A DNA stretch of 15,960 nt from Streptomyces sp. NRRL F-6131 (GTDB taxonomy: Bacteria > Actinomycetota > Actinomycetes > Streptomycetales > Streptomycetaceae). The notes under the pieces were generated by a model. The model searched no databases and had not been told where the DNA came from. It saw nothing but the letters and a program-made list of their open reading frames with translations. Positions 1-6,213 of the stretch are shown piece by piece (within the stretch, counting starts at the first letter, position 1; every line of letters starts with the position of its first letter). The position numbers and the translations under genes were made by a program. Where the stretch lies: positions 1 through 15,960 of the forward strand of contig JOHN01000109.1 in assembly GCA_000719695.1 (NCBI GenBank), written 5' to 3'.

Positions 1-46
1 CCTCCTCACCCCCGCCCAGTGACCCCCACCACCCCGGAAACGCAGA

Positions 47-84
47 ACGGCCCCTGACTCACGTTTCCGTGAGTCAGGGGCCGT
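47..84 (-). terminator. Perfect hairpin just downstream of the tRNA 3' fragment
   Basis: Positions 47-62 and 69-84 are perfectly complementary, giving a 16-bp stem with a 6-nt loop (GTTTCC). Read on the minus strand it starts 13 nt after the tRNA 3' end at 97, where a tRNA terminator belongs. There is no U-tract, which is common for actinomycete terminators. I infer that this is the native terminator of the chromosomal tRNA gene, left outside the inserted element. Confidence 0.75.
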
Positions 85-96
85 CCATCTATCCTG

Positions 97-146
97 TGGC
101 TGGTGCAGGGTTCGAACCTGCGTAGCTTGCGCGACAGATTTACAGA
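97..146 (-). other. 3' half of a tRNA-Tyr gene; candidate attachment site (att) of the element
   Basis: On the minus strand this reads as the anticodon loop CTGTAAA (anticodon GTA, Tyr), an anticodon 3' strand and a long class II variable region. A canonical T-arm follows (stems at 105-109 and 117-121, loop GTTCGAA read on plus), then the acceptor 3' strand ACCAGCC and discriminator A. Upstream of the anticodon loop (plus strand beyond 146) there is no matching anticodon stem, no D-arm and no GGCTGGT acceptor partner, so the gene is not intact. Elements that integrate by site-specific recombination commonly leave such a duplicated tRNA 3' end, and SLP1 of Streptomyces coelicolor uses tRNA-Tyr. 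The orientation places the element to the right of this site. No integrase gene is visible in the window. Confidence 0.8.
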
Positions 147-198
147 CCACGCACGGCAGTTGGCCTGACCTGCCCCCTTTCCTGCGGTCGGGCCGACG

Positions 199-219
199 GT
201 CCCACCGATGTCCCACCGA
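199..219 (+). repeat. Tandem short direct repeat near the att site
   Basis: GTCCCACCGA occurs at 199-208 and again at 210-219, an 11-bp period. It lies about 50 bp inside the element from the tRNA fragment, where arm-type integrase or excisionase sites often occur. That role is inferred from position only. It could also belong to the promoter region of the gene starting at 317. Confidence 0.3.
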
Positions 220-316
220 ACAGGGGCCCTGGGGTTTCGAGGAACGTGCCACCCGCCCGCCCCGGCCCTCCTAGGCTCCGTCATAAACCTTTCATCGCGA
301 TGGCGGAGGTATCGAA

Positions 317-739
317 GTGAGTGGCGACATCGTCCAGTTGGTCGAGCAGGCCAGCCCCTATCTGACGGCGGCCGTGAGCGCCTACGGCGGGGCCGTTCTC
401 GCCCGCGCCGAGGACACCGCAGTGGAGGCAACCGCCAACCTCGGCCGACGCATCCTCCAAGCCATCTGGCGCCGCCGCACCGAACCCCAGCAAGCCGCCC
501 TCGAAGCCGCCATCCAGGACGCCGCCGAAGACACCGGCGACCCCGACGCTGCGGCCGCCCTGCGCCAGCAGATCAAGCGGGCCCTGCGCGAGGACGCCGA
601 CCTCCTCAAGGAACTCGCCGCCCTCCTGCCCGCACCGGCCGCCGGAACGGTGACCGTCACCGCCTCCGGCGAACGGTCCATCGCCGCACACACCATCGGC
701 ACCGCGATCACCGGCGACGGCCACCGCACAGACCAGTGA
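317..739 (+). CDS. Small helical protein with C-terminal amyloid-like signalling motif (candidate effector of the downstream NLR)
   Basis: This 140-aa protein starts at GTG 317, preceded by GGAGG at 305-309 with a 7-nt spacer. Residues 1 to about 90 look wholly helical, with amphipathic and hydrophobic stretches early (Val/Leu/Ala-rich, residues 6-30) followed by a basic cluster (WRRR). There is no signal peptide. Residues 116-134 form a motif of pattern ASGxRSIAAxxIGxAxTGD, followed by only six residues. Fourteen of these 19 residues recur at the N-terminus of the next protein, whose GTG overlaps this stop by four bases. In known bacterial amyloid-signalling pairs, a helical (Bell-type) cell-death domain carries such a motif at its C-terminus and is triggered by an NLR bearing the same motif. 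By analogy this would be a membrane-acting effector. The pairing is seen directly; the lethal function is inferred. Confidence 0.7.
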   Translation: MSGDIVQLVEQASPYLTAAVSAYGGAVLARAEDTAVEATANLGRRILQAIWRRRTEPQQAALEAAIQDAAEDTGDPDAAAALRQQIKRALREDADLLKELAALLPAPAAGTVTVTASGERSIAAHTIGTAITGDGHRTDQ

Positions 740-813
740 CCGACTCCTCCTACGACGCCTCCGGCAATAGGTCGATCGCCGCACAGCACATCGGCAACGC
801 CCACACCGGCGAC
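662..813 (+). repeat. Paired 57-bp direct repeats encoding a shared 19-residue motif in two proteins
   Basis: Copy one, 662-718, encodes residues 116-134 of the small protein. Copy two, 757-813, encodes residues 8-26 of the NB-ARC protein. They match at 46 of 57 bases and 14 of 19 residues, although they are read in different frames (start offset 95). The consensus ASGxRSIAAxxIGxAxTGD is glycine-rich with alternating hydrophobics, as in amyloid-forming bacterial signalling sequences (BASS) shared by NLR/effector gene pairs. Confidence 0.7.
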
Positions 814-3123
814 GTGATCGGCCTGCCCGCCGAGGTCCTCACCGCCGCCCGCGACGTCCAGGCCCCGCCCCGCCTCGCCAACCTGTCGCCAGTGCCCCTG
901 TGCCTCGGCCGCGACGACGACCTCACCCGGCTCCGCAACACCCTCACCGAACAGACCGGGACAGCGATCACCCAGGCGTCCACCGTCCACGGCCTCGGCG
1001 GCATCGGCAAAACCACCCTCGCCCTCGCCTACGCCCACCGAAACCGCCACACCTACACCATCGTCTGGTGGATCAACGCCGACTCACCCAACCGCATCGA
1101 GCAGTCCCTGGCAGCACTCGCGGCACGACTGGCCCCGACGCCGACCAGGATGCTGTCCCAGGACGAACGGGCCGAATGGGCCTTGGCCTGGCTGCAATGG
1201 CACCCCGGCTGGCTCCTGGTCTTCGACAACGTTGAGGACCCCGCAGACCTAAACCCCTACCTCGGCGCCCTCGACGGAGGCCACCACCTCATCACCAGCC
1301 GCCGCGCAACCGGATGGCCCCGAACCATCCACACCCTCCCCCTCGGAACCCTCCACCCCGACGAAGCCGCCAACCTCATCTGCACCCACGCCATCACCGA
1401 CCGCACGCCCACCCTCCGAGATCTCCAAGCCGCCCACACCCTGGCCGCCAACCTCGGACACCTCCCCCTCGCTTTGGAACAGGCCGGCGCCTACCTCACC
1501 CAAAACCCCACCATCGGCATCGACGCCTACCGCCGCAGACTGCCCACCAAACTCGACAAAGCCGCGTACGGCCTCGACGCCGAGCGCACCATTGCCCGCA
1601 TCTGGAACCAGACCCTCCAGGCGCTCACCACACGCAACCCACTCGCCGTCCAAATCCTGCACACCATCGCCTGGCTCGCCCCCGACAACATCCCCATCCG
1701 CCTGCTGAACACCTCCGACACCGACACCGACGACCTCGCCGAAGCACTCGGTGCCCTGCGTGGCTACAGCATGGCCACCGTCACCCCGGACAGCATCAGC
1801 GTCCACCGTCTCCTCCAAACCGTTCTACGCGCGACCGCACTGGCCGAACCGGGACACCCGGCCGCCGGCCGCCGAGAAGCCGAGGACGCCCTCACCCGGG
1901 CCCTCACAGCCATGCCTGAACCCACCACCGGCCCCGCCCCGGAATGGGACACCCTCATCCCCCACCTCATCGCCCTCGCCGCGACCACACCCCCCGACCA
2001 CCACAACGCCCCCCTCACGAAGCTGTACGTCACAGCCGCCCAGTACCTCTACCGCCAGGGCCACGACGCCCGCACCATCCCTCTGCGAGAGGCCGCCCTT
2101 GCCCAGCTCGAGAAGCATCTCGGCGAAGCCAACAGCCACACTCTGACCAACCGCAACAACCTCGCCTTCGCCTACCAGACCGCCGGACACCTCGATCGGG
2201 CCATCCCCCTCCACGAGCTCGCCCTCGCCCAGTTCGAGAAGCATCTCGGCGACACCCACCCCGACACCCTGACCAAGAAGCATCTCGGCGACACCCACCC
2301 CGACACCCTGACCAGCCGCAACAATCTCGCCGGCGCCTACCAGGCCGCCGGACACCTGGACCGGGCCATCGCCCTGTACGAGCTCGCCCTCACCCAGTGC
2401 GAACAGGCCCTCGGCGACACCCACCCAGACACCCTGGTCAGTCGCAGCAACCTCGCCCACGCCTACCAGACCGCCGGAGACCTCGACCGGGCCATCCCCC
2501 TCCACGAGCTCACCCTCGCCCAGAGCAAACAGCACCTCGGCGACACCCATCCTCAGACCTTGATCAGCCGCCACAACCTCGCCGGCGTCTACCGAGTCGC
2601 AGGGGACCTGGATCGGGCCATCCCCCTCTACGAACTCACCCTCACCCAGCGCGAACAGACCCTCGGCGACACCCACCCCCACACCCTGACCAGCCGCCAC
2701 GGTCTCGGGTACGCCTACGAGTCGGCCGGGGACCTGGACCGGGCCATCCCCCTCTACGAACTCACCCTCACCCAGCGCGAACAGACCCTCGGCGACACCC
2801 ACCCCGACACCCTGACCAGCCGCCATGGTCTCGCCGGCGCCTACGAGTCGGCCGGGGACCTGGACCGGGCCATCCCCCTCTACGAACTCACCCTCACCCA
2901 GCGCGAACAGACCCTCGGCGACACCCACCCAGACACCCTGACCAGCCGCAACAACCTCGCCCACGCCTACCAGACCGCCGGAGACCTGGACCGGGCCATC
3001 CCCCTCTACGAACTCACCCTCGCCCAGTGCGAACAGCACCTCGGCAACACCCACCCCCACACCCAAACACTACGAGCGAACGTGGCCCACGCGCGCGATG
3101 CCGAACGACAGTCTCAGCAGTGA
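736..3123 (+). CDS. NB-ARC ATPase with C-terminal tetratricopeptide repeats (bacterial NLR-like/STAND protein)
   Basis: The protein has 795 aa and starts at GTG 736, which overlaps the upstream stop (GTGA) and implies translational coupling; the frame stays open upstream, but the coupled start fits best. Domains in order: a signalling motif at residues 8-26 shared with the upstream protein; an NB-ARC module with P-loop GLGGIGKTT (86-94, Lys92), Walker B LLVFDNV (160-166) and a GLPL-like GHLPLAL (241-247); a winged-helix/ARC2-like region to about residue 420 with an MHD-like SVHRLLQ; then eight 42-residue TPR units from about residue 429. A 13-residue in-frame duplication interrupts the TPR register. 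STAND proteins of this type sense a ligand through the repeats, oligomerise on ATP binding and nucleate a partner. Here the likely partner is the product of the gene at 317. A defence role is inferred. Confidence 0.85.
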   Translation: MTDSSYDASGNRSIAAQHIGNAHTGDVIGLPAEVLTAARDVQAPPRLANLSPVPLCLGRDDDLTRLRNTLTEQTGTAITQASTVHGLGGIGKTTLALAYAHRNRHTYTIVWWINADSPNRIEQSLAALAARLAPTPTRMLSQDERAEWALAWLQWHPGWLLVFDNVEDPADLNPYLGALDGGHHLITSRRATGWPRTIHTLPLGTLHPDEAANLICTHAITDRTPTLRDLQAAHTLAANLGHLPLALEQAGAYLTQNPTIGIDAYRRRLPTKLDKAAYGLDAERTIARIWNQTLQALTTRNPLAVQILHTIAWLAPDNIPIRLLNTSDTDTDDLAEALGALRGYSMATVTPDSISVHRLLQTVLRATALAEPGHPAAGRREAEDALTRALTAMPEPTTGPAPEWDTLIPHLIALAATTPPDHHNAPLTKLYVTAAQYLYRQGHDARTIPLREAALAQLEKHLGEANSHTLTNRNNLAFAYQTAGHLDRAIPLHELALAQFEKHLGDTHPDTLTKKHLGDTHPDTLTSRNNLAGAYQAAGHLDRAIALYELALTQCEQALGDTHPDTLVSRSNLAHAYQTAGDLDRAIPLHELTLAQSKQHLGDTHPQTLISRHNLAGVYRVAGDLDRAIPLYELTLTQREQTLGDTHPHTLTSRHGLGYAYESAGDLDRAIPLYELTLTQREQTLGDTHPDTLTSRHGLAGAYESAGDLDRAIPLYELTLTQREQTLGDTHPDTLTSRNNLAHAYQTAGDLDRAIPLYELTLAQCEQHLGNTHPHTQTLRANVAHARDAERQSQQ
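2146..3066 (+). repeat. 126-bp tandem repeat array (TPR-coding), seven units
   Basis: Units start at 2146, 2311, 2437, 2563, 2689, 2815 and 2941, each 126 bp (42 codons) except for a 39-bp insertion in the first interval. Units from 2563 onward are nearly identical at the DNA level: 2712-2804 matches 2838-2930 without a difference. The per-unit protein pattern is SRxxLAxAYxxAGDLDRAI followed by PLYELTLxQxEQxLGDTHPxTLT. The identity suggests recent duplication or gene conversion. Confidence 0.85.
2239..2316 (+). repeat. 39-bp tandem duplication inside the TPR array
   Basis: Positions 2239-2277 and 2278-2316 are tandem copies, identical over the first 37 bases, adding 13 residues (KKHLGDTHPDTLT) in frame. 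The insertion breaks the regular 42-residue register between the first and second tandem units, duplicating the end of a TPR helix B and the linker. It looks like a recent slippage event. Confidence 0.85.
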
Positions 3124-3138
3124 ATGACAGGTATGCCT

Positions 3139-3168
3139 GCCGGACAGCCAACCCCTGATCTGTCCGGC
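3139..3168 (+). terminator. Hairpin downstream of the NB-ARC gene
   Basis: GCCGGACA (3139-3146) and TGTCCGGC (3161-3168) are perfect inverted repeats around a 14-nt loop, followed by TCATTTT. It starts 15 nt after the stop at 3123, so it is a plausible rho-independent terminator. The repeated GGACA/TGTCC core recurs at 3197-3241, so an operator role is also possible. Confidence 0.5.
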
Positions 3169-3196
3169 TCATTTTCCCAGTTCAAGCCACCTGACA

Positions 3197-3241
3197 GGAC
3201 ACCCGGACAGGCCGGACACTTCATGTGTTGCGGGTGTCCGG
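3197..3241 (+). promoter_or_regulatory. Nested GGACA/TGTCC inverted repeats upstream of the GntR-NUDIX gene
   Basis: GGACACCCG (3197-3205) pairs with CGGGTGTCC (3231-3239). A nested CCGGACAC (3212-3219) pairs with GTGTCCGG (3234-3241), so the right arm can pair with either. The cluster lies about 50-95 bp ahead of the start at 3291. It could be an operator for autoregulation or an alternative-pairing leader. Only the symmetry is seen. Confidence 0.4.
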
Positions 3242-3290
3242 TTGTCCCTGATTTGCAGCAAGCCCAGGAGCTGAAGGGAAGACCCTCACG

Positions 3291-4157
3291 ATGAGCACGC
3301 TTCACCTAGACTTGCGCGCGCCAGACCCAGAAGGCGGGAGAGTGCGCACGGGCATGGGAGAGAAAACCGAGCGGGTCGAACAGACCATCCGCGAATGGAT
3401 CAGCTCCGGCGAACTGGCCAGTGGCGCCAAACTGCCCTCCGAGCGAACACTGTCGGCAGACCTTGGTGTCGGCCGGACGACCGTGCGTCTCGTCCTGGCG
3501 AAGCTCGCCACCGAGGGCCTCGTAGTCGCCCACCACGGGAGCGGCTACTTCGTCAGCACTGGCAAGCTGTCCGGAGATCCGTCGGTCAAAGCGCCACATG
3601 GCGAACTGGAGCCATGGCGCATCCACGGTGAGCGGCTGGTGTACGACAACCAGTGGGTCAAGCTCGCGCTCGTCGACGTCGAACCTCCCGGCGTCGAACG
3701 CTTCGAACATCACGTGGTACGACTTCAGCACGTCGCCATCACCGCAGTCGTGGATGGCCAGGACCGCGTCCTGATGCTCTGGCGCTACCGCTTCGTTCCG
3801 GGCCGATTCGGCTGGGAACTCCCCGGTGGCATCGTGGACGCCGGCGAGGAGGCGAAGGACGCCGCGGCACGCGAGGTCGAGGAAGAGACCGGGTGGCGCC
3901 CCGATGCCATCGAACACGTGGTCACCTATCAGCCGATGGTCGGCATGGTGGACTCGCCGCACGAGATCTTCGTGGCCAGGGGTGCCACCAAGGTCGGCGA
4001 CCCCACCGATGCCGAGGAAGCCGGCCACATCGAGTGGATCCCGCTCGCCGAGGTCCCAGGCCTTATCGCACGGGACGAGCTATTGGGGTCAGGGACACTC
4101 GTAGCCCTGCTCCACTTGCTGGCCGAGCGCTCGCAGCGACCTACAGGCGCCCGGTAA
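3291..4157 (+). CDS. GntR-type winged helix fused to a NUDIX hydrolase (Pif-like)
   Basis: This 288-aa fusion has a GntR-type winged helix at about residues 24-92 (PSERTLSADLGVGRTTVRLVL and a GSGYFV wing), a linker, and a NUDIX domain at about residues 140-270. The NUDIX box is complete from Gly180 to Trp202: G-x5-E186-x7-R194-E195-V-x-E198-E199-x-G201-W, preceded by ELPG. The domain resembles ADP-ribose/nucleotide pyrophosphatases and the NUDIX immunity factor Pif of pSAM2, which blocks redundant transfer between element-bearing cells. ATG 3291 has GAAGGGA at 3273-3279 (11-nt spacer); GTG 3342 or ATG 3354 (MGEKTERVEQ) are possible shorter starts that keep the whole winged helix. The 3' end overlaps the convergent gene by 17 bp. 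The domain calls are firm, the Pif role is inferred, and the substrate is unknown. Confidence 0.85.
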   Translation: MSTLHLDLRAPDPEGGRVRTGMGEKTERVEQTIREWISSGELASGAKLPSERTLSADLGVGRTTVRLVLAKLATEGLVVAHHGSGYFVSTGKLSGDPSVKAPHGELEPWRIHGERLVYDNQWVKLALVDVEPPGVERFEHHVVRLQHVAITAVVDGQDRVLMLWRYRFVPGRFGWELPGGIVDAGEEAKDAAAREVEEETGWRPDAIEHVVTYQPMVGMVDSPHEIFVARGATKVGDPTDAEEAGHIEWIPLAEVPGLIARDELLGSGTLVALLHLLAERSQRPTGAR

Positions 4158-5268
4158 GACCCTCGATCCGTTTCCGCTGGCGAACCGATCCCGTTCGGTT
4201 CGCCAGGAGTCGAGCATGCTGGAGATGCTCCTTCGCCTGCCCGTACTCCCCGCGAGCCAGATGGGCCTGCGCCAGGTCGCAGCGAAGGCCCGCGGTAGCC
4301 CGCGTGAACGTCGGGTCCATCTGCTGAAGAGCTGCGTACAGCTCGGCCAGTGCAGTGTCCTCGCCGAGGATGGCAAGCGCGTTACCACGCCAGCGCGCGA
4401 GGTGGTTGGCGTTCAAGAAGATGCTCAGCATGTCCGGATCCCTGGCTTCCTCGCCCGGAGGCAGGACCGCCGCCGCTCGATCAAGCGCCTTCCGGCAGTC
4501 GTTCGCGAGGCCCGCTTTCGCACACAGCTCGGCCTCCGCCGCAAAAAGCCAGGAGGCGAGCCGGGGAGAGATCTTGCTTCCTCCGGCACGCTGAGCCTCT
4601 CGAACCAGGTCGACAGCCATCTCCACGCGGCCGGCCTCGGCCAGGACGTATGCCTGTTCTCCCATAGCGTGCGCCAGATACATGGGCTGCTCAGCTTCTG
4701 CCGCCGCTCGCTTGCCCAGCTCGTCGTAGCGCCAGGCGCGTTCAACGGCGCCAGCGTCGAGGGCTTGCCATGCCGCGAGCGTCGCGGCAGCCGCAAGGGC
4801 TGTTGCCACCGGCCGCCTCGCGTCGGGGAGAACAGCGAAGGTCAGGGCATCTTCCAGGGTGTTGAGGTGCGCTTGCATTTGATCGACGAGCGCCGCCGCG
4901 CCCATCTGGCGGTCGAAGCTCCGTAGCAGCTCCGTCTGATGAAGCATGGTGTCCACCATGCCGAGGCTCAGGCTCCTGGCCGCGTCGATGCGGCTGATCA
5001 ACTCGCCGTAGCCATCAGCCACCTCCACCGACGGCGTCGGCACGGCGAACAGCTCTTCGTCCGTCCTTCCGAAGAGCGCGCGCAGGATCCCCGCATAGGT
5101 GCTGGAGACCTGCCGTCTGCCGTTCTCCCACTCCGAGATGTAGACCTTCAGGCTTGCCGGGGACGCCACGTCCACAAGCCGCTTCTCGGCATATCGAACG
5201 ATCTCTCGCACCAGCCGGTCCTGAGACCAGCCTCGCTCCTTACGAGCCTGCCGCAGCCGCTCCGCCAT
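4141..5268 (-). CDS. XRE-type HTH regulator with C-terminal TPR-like helical domain
   Basis: The protein is 375 aa from ATG 5268, chosen because AGGGG (plus-strand 5276-5280) sits 7 nt upstream; an in-frame ATG at 5310 has no ribosome-binding site. Residues 1 to about 75 form an HTH domain (LRQARKERGWSQDRLVREI, then SEWENGRR) of the lambda-repressor type. The rest is alpha-helical with TPR-like pairs (for example AGLRCDLAQAHLARGEYGQAKEHL near the C-terminus). Such HTH-TPR proteins are common in Streptomyces as regulators, often of developmental genes or mobile-element functions. It is transcribed toward the GntR-NUDIX gene and away from the promoter region at 5335-5480, so it may control its own promoter and the rightward transcript. 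No sensing ligand can be named. Confidence 0.8.
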   Translation of the reverse strand: MAERLRQARKERGWSQDRLVREIVRYAEKRLVDVASPASLKVYISEWENGRRQVSSTYAGILRALFGRTDEELFAVPTPSVEVADGYGELISRIDAARSLSLGMVDTMLHQTELLRSFDRQMGAAALVDQMQAHLNTLEDALTFAVLPDARRPVATALAAAATLAAWQALDAGAVERAWRYDELGKRAAAEAEQPMYLAHAMGEQAYVLAEAGRVEMAVDLVREAQRAGGSKISPRLASWLFAAEAELCAKAGLANDCRKALDRAAAVLPPGEEARDPDMLSIFLNANHLARWRGNALAILGEDTALAELYAALQQMDPTFTRATAGLRCDLAQAHLARGEYGQAKEHLQHARLLANRTGSVRQRKRIEGLTGRL

Positions 5269-5334
5269 GTGCTCACCCCTGCCGTGGTGACGCCTGTTCA
5301 CCGACAGCATGCCGCATTCGTCGCGTCGGCATGG

Positions 5335-5360
5335 GGGGTTAACAAAACGGGGTTAACCCC
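5335..5360. promoter_or_regulatory. GGGGTTAAC repeat/palindrome, candidate operator of the HTH-TPR gene
   Basis: GGGGTTAAC occurs at 5335-5343 and recurs at 5349-5357 as part of the perfect 12-bp palindrome GGGGTTAACCCC (5349-5360), a 14-bp offset. It lies 67-92 bp upstream of the minus-strand start at 5268, where its promoter should be. Repressor autoregulation is inferred from position and symmetry. Confidence 0.5.
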
Positions 5361-5434
5361 AGCTGGCTACCGGGCCGTTGGCGCACGCCGTTCCATGGAG
5401 TCACGGCCAGAACTGACAGGCCAACAGGAACCAC

Positions 5435-5463
5435 TTGACACTGGTGCGCACCAGTTGCAAACT
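5435..5463 (+). promoter_or_regulatory. Consensus-like rightward promoter
   Basis: TTGACA at 5435-5440 and CAAACT at 5458-5463 are separated by 17 bp, close to the vegetative (HrdB-type) -35/-10 pattern. Transcription would start near 5470 and run into the long untranslated region and the transfer operon at 6288. Confidence 0.6.
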
Positions 5464-5479
5464 ACTGGTGCGCACCAGT
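5440..5479. promoter_or_regulatory. Twin identical 16-bp palindromic operators over the promoter
   Basis: ACTGGTGCGCACCAGT occurs perfectly at 5440-5455 and 5464-5479, centres 24 bp apart. The first fills the spacer between -35 and -10; the second covers the expected start site. The core TGGT-N4-ACCA resembles GntR-family (FadR-like) operators, so a GntR-type repressor such as the gene at 3291, or a KorSA-like protein elsewhere on the element, is a reasonable binder. Repression of the downstream transcript is inferred from the geometry. Confidence 0.65.
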
Positions 5480-6213
5480 TTAGGGAGCCGCCCCGAAGGC
5501 GGAGCCCGCAGCTCGACCGACACAGGCTCAGGTCTGTGTAGGCGGACGCATTGAACAACTTCCATGCTCAGGCCCTTCTTTGGGCTGCCCGGACCTTGAG
5601 AACTGAAGAGTGATCGTGCGGGACCGACGCGAGGGCGGCGGTCGCGGTAGGCGCCTAGGTTGAGGAACCGGGGGTGAACCACCGTGATGAACGAAGCCCT
5701 CCCCCTACGCAGTGGCGTGCCATCCCGATTTGGGGTGTGGGGCCGAACGGGACGCTGACCAAACCGATTCGTACGGCTGGTTCGCGCCTCGGGAGTACAG
5801 CGGAGTCCTATGCACGTGGCGGGATGAGAGAGACCGCCCCCGTGGCGACCGGGTGCTGAGAGGCAAGTCGTCGGCGGCTGCGAGCCACGCACCGCACCCC
5901 CGACCGGGGTGTGGGCCGCCCTGCTGGTGCTGAGCAGAGAGAGGCACCGGACCAGGCCCGAGAGACCTGACGCCCGTAGGACGGGCACCCCCAACCGCTC
6001 GCCCCGACTTGGGCTTTGACGCGAGGAGCCTGCCTTGAGCAAGGCCCGAACCCATACCCGGCCCTGCCGCTGAACAGCGCGGTGGGGCTCACCGACCCTT
6101 CGGTCGCGATACCAGCGATCACGGCTCCCGACGCGCGCCGGCCGCCCCGATAAGCGGCGGGGTGCGGGTCGGGTTCCGCGGCTGCTCGTCGAGCGCCGAT
6201 TCCCCATGCGGCC
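5470..6213 (+). ncRNA. Long non-coding, hairpin-rich transcript region (candidate structured RNA or leader)
   Basis: About 800 bp between the operators and the first transfer gene contain no open frame with convincing codon use. Many short stable hairpins can be read: 5483-5507 (CCGCC/GGCGG inside GGG/CCC with symmetric AG/AG), 5520-5539 (ACACAG/CTGTGT), 5892-5914 (9 bp, loop CGACC), 5972-5986 (GCCCGT/ACGGGC), 6032-6045 (GCCTT/AAGGC), 6091-6104 (ACCGA/TCGGT) and 6141-6158 (GCCGC/GCGGC). A boxA-like CTTGAGAACT at 5595-5604 resembles the antitermination signal in actinobacterial rRNA leaders. I do not recognise the family. Large mobile-element RNAs such as GOLLD or ROOL, or a long regulatory leader, are candidates to test. 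Confidence 0.4.

Noticed and set aside
97..185. Complete tRNA gene
   Set aside because: No D-arm, no anticodon 5' strand and no acceptor partner are found beyond 146; only the 3' half is present.
208..735. Open frame extending the NB-ARC protein 176 residues upstream of GTG 736
   Set aside because: It is Arg/Pro-rich out-of-frame sequence of the gene at 317, whose strong ribosome-binding site and family-like motif show the true coding frame. The GTG 736 start gives the expected motif at the N-terminus.
1825..3066. 413-aa minus-strand open frame across the TPR array
   Set aside because: Its Gly/Val/Glu repeats (GVGVAEGLFALGEGEFVEGDG type) are the antisense reading of the TPR repeats, open only because high GC removes stops.
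2146..3066. CRISPR-like array
   Set aside because: The 126-bp repeats have no unique spacers and encode continuous TPR protein sequence.
5750..5800. Possible group II intron domain V (CGTACGG...GGTTC at 5770-5783)
   Set aside because: The 5' strand does not pair well, there is no catalytic AGC triad in place, and no reverse transcriptase is near.
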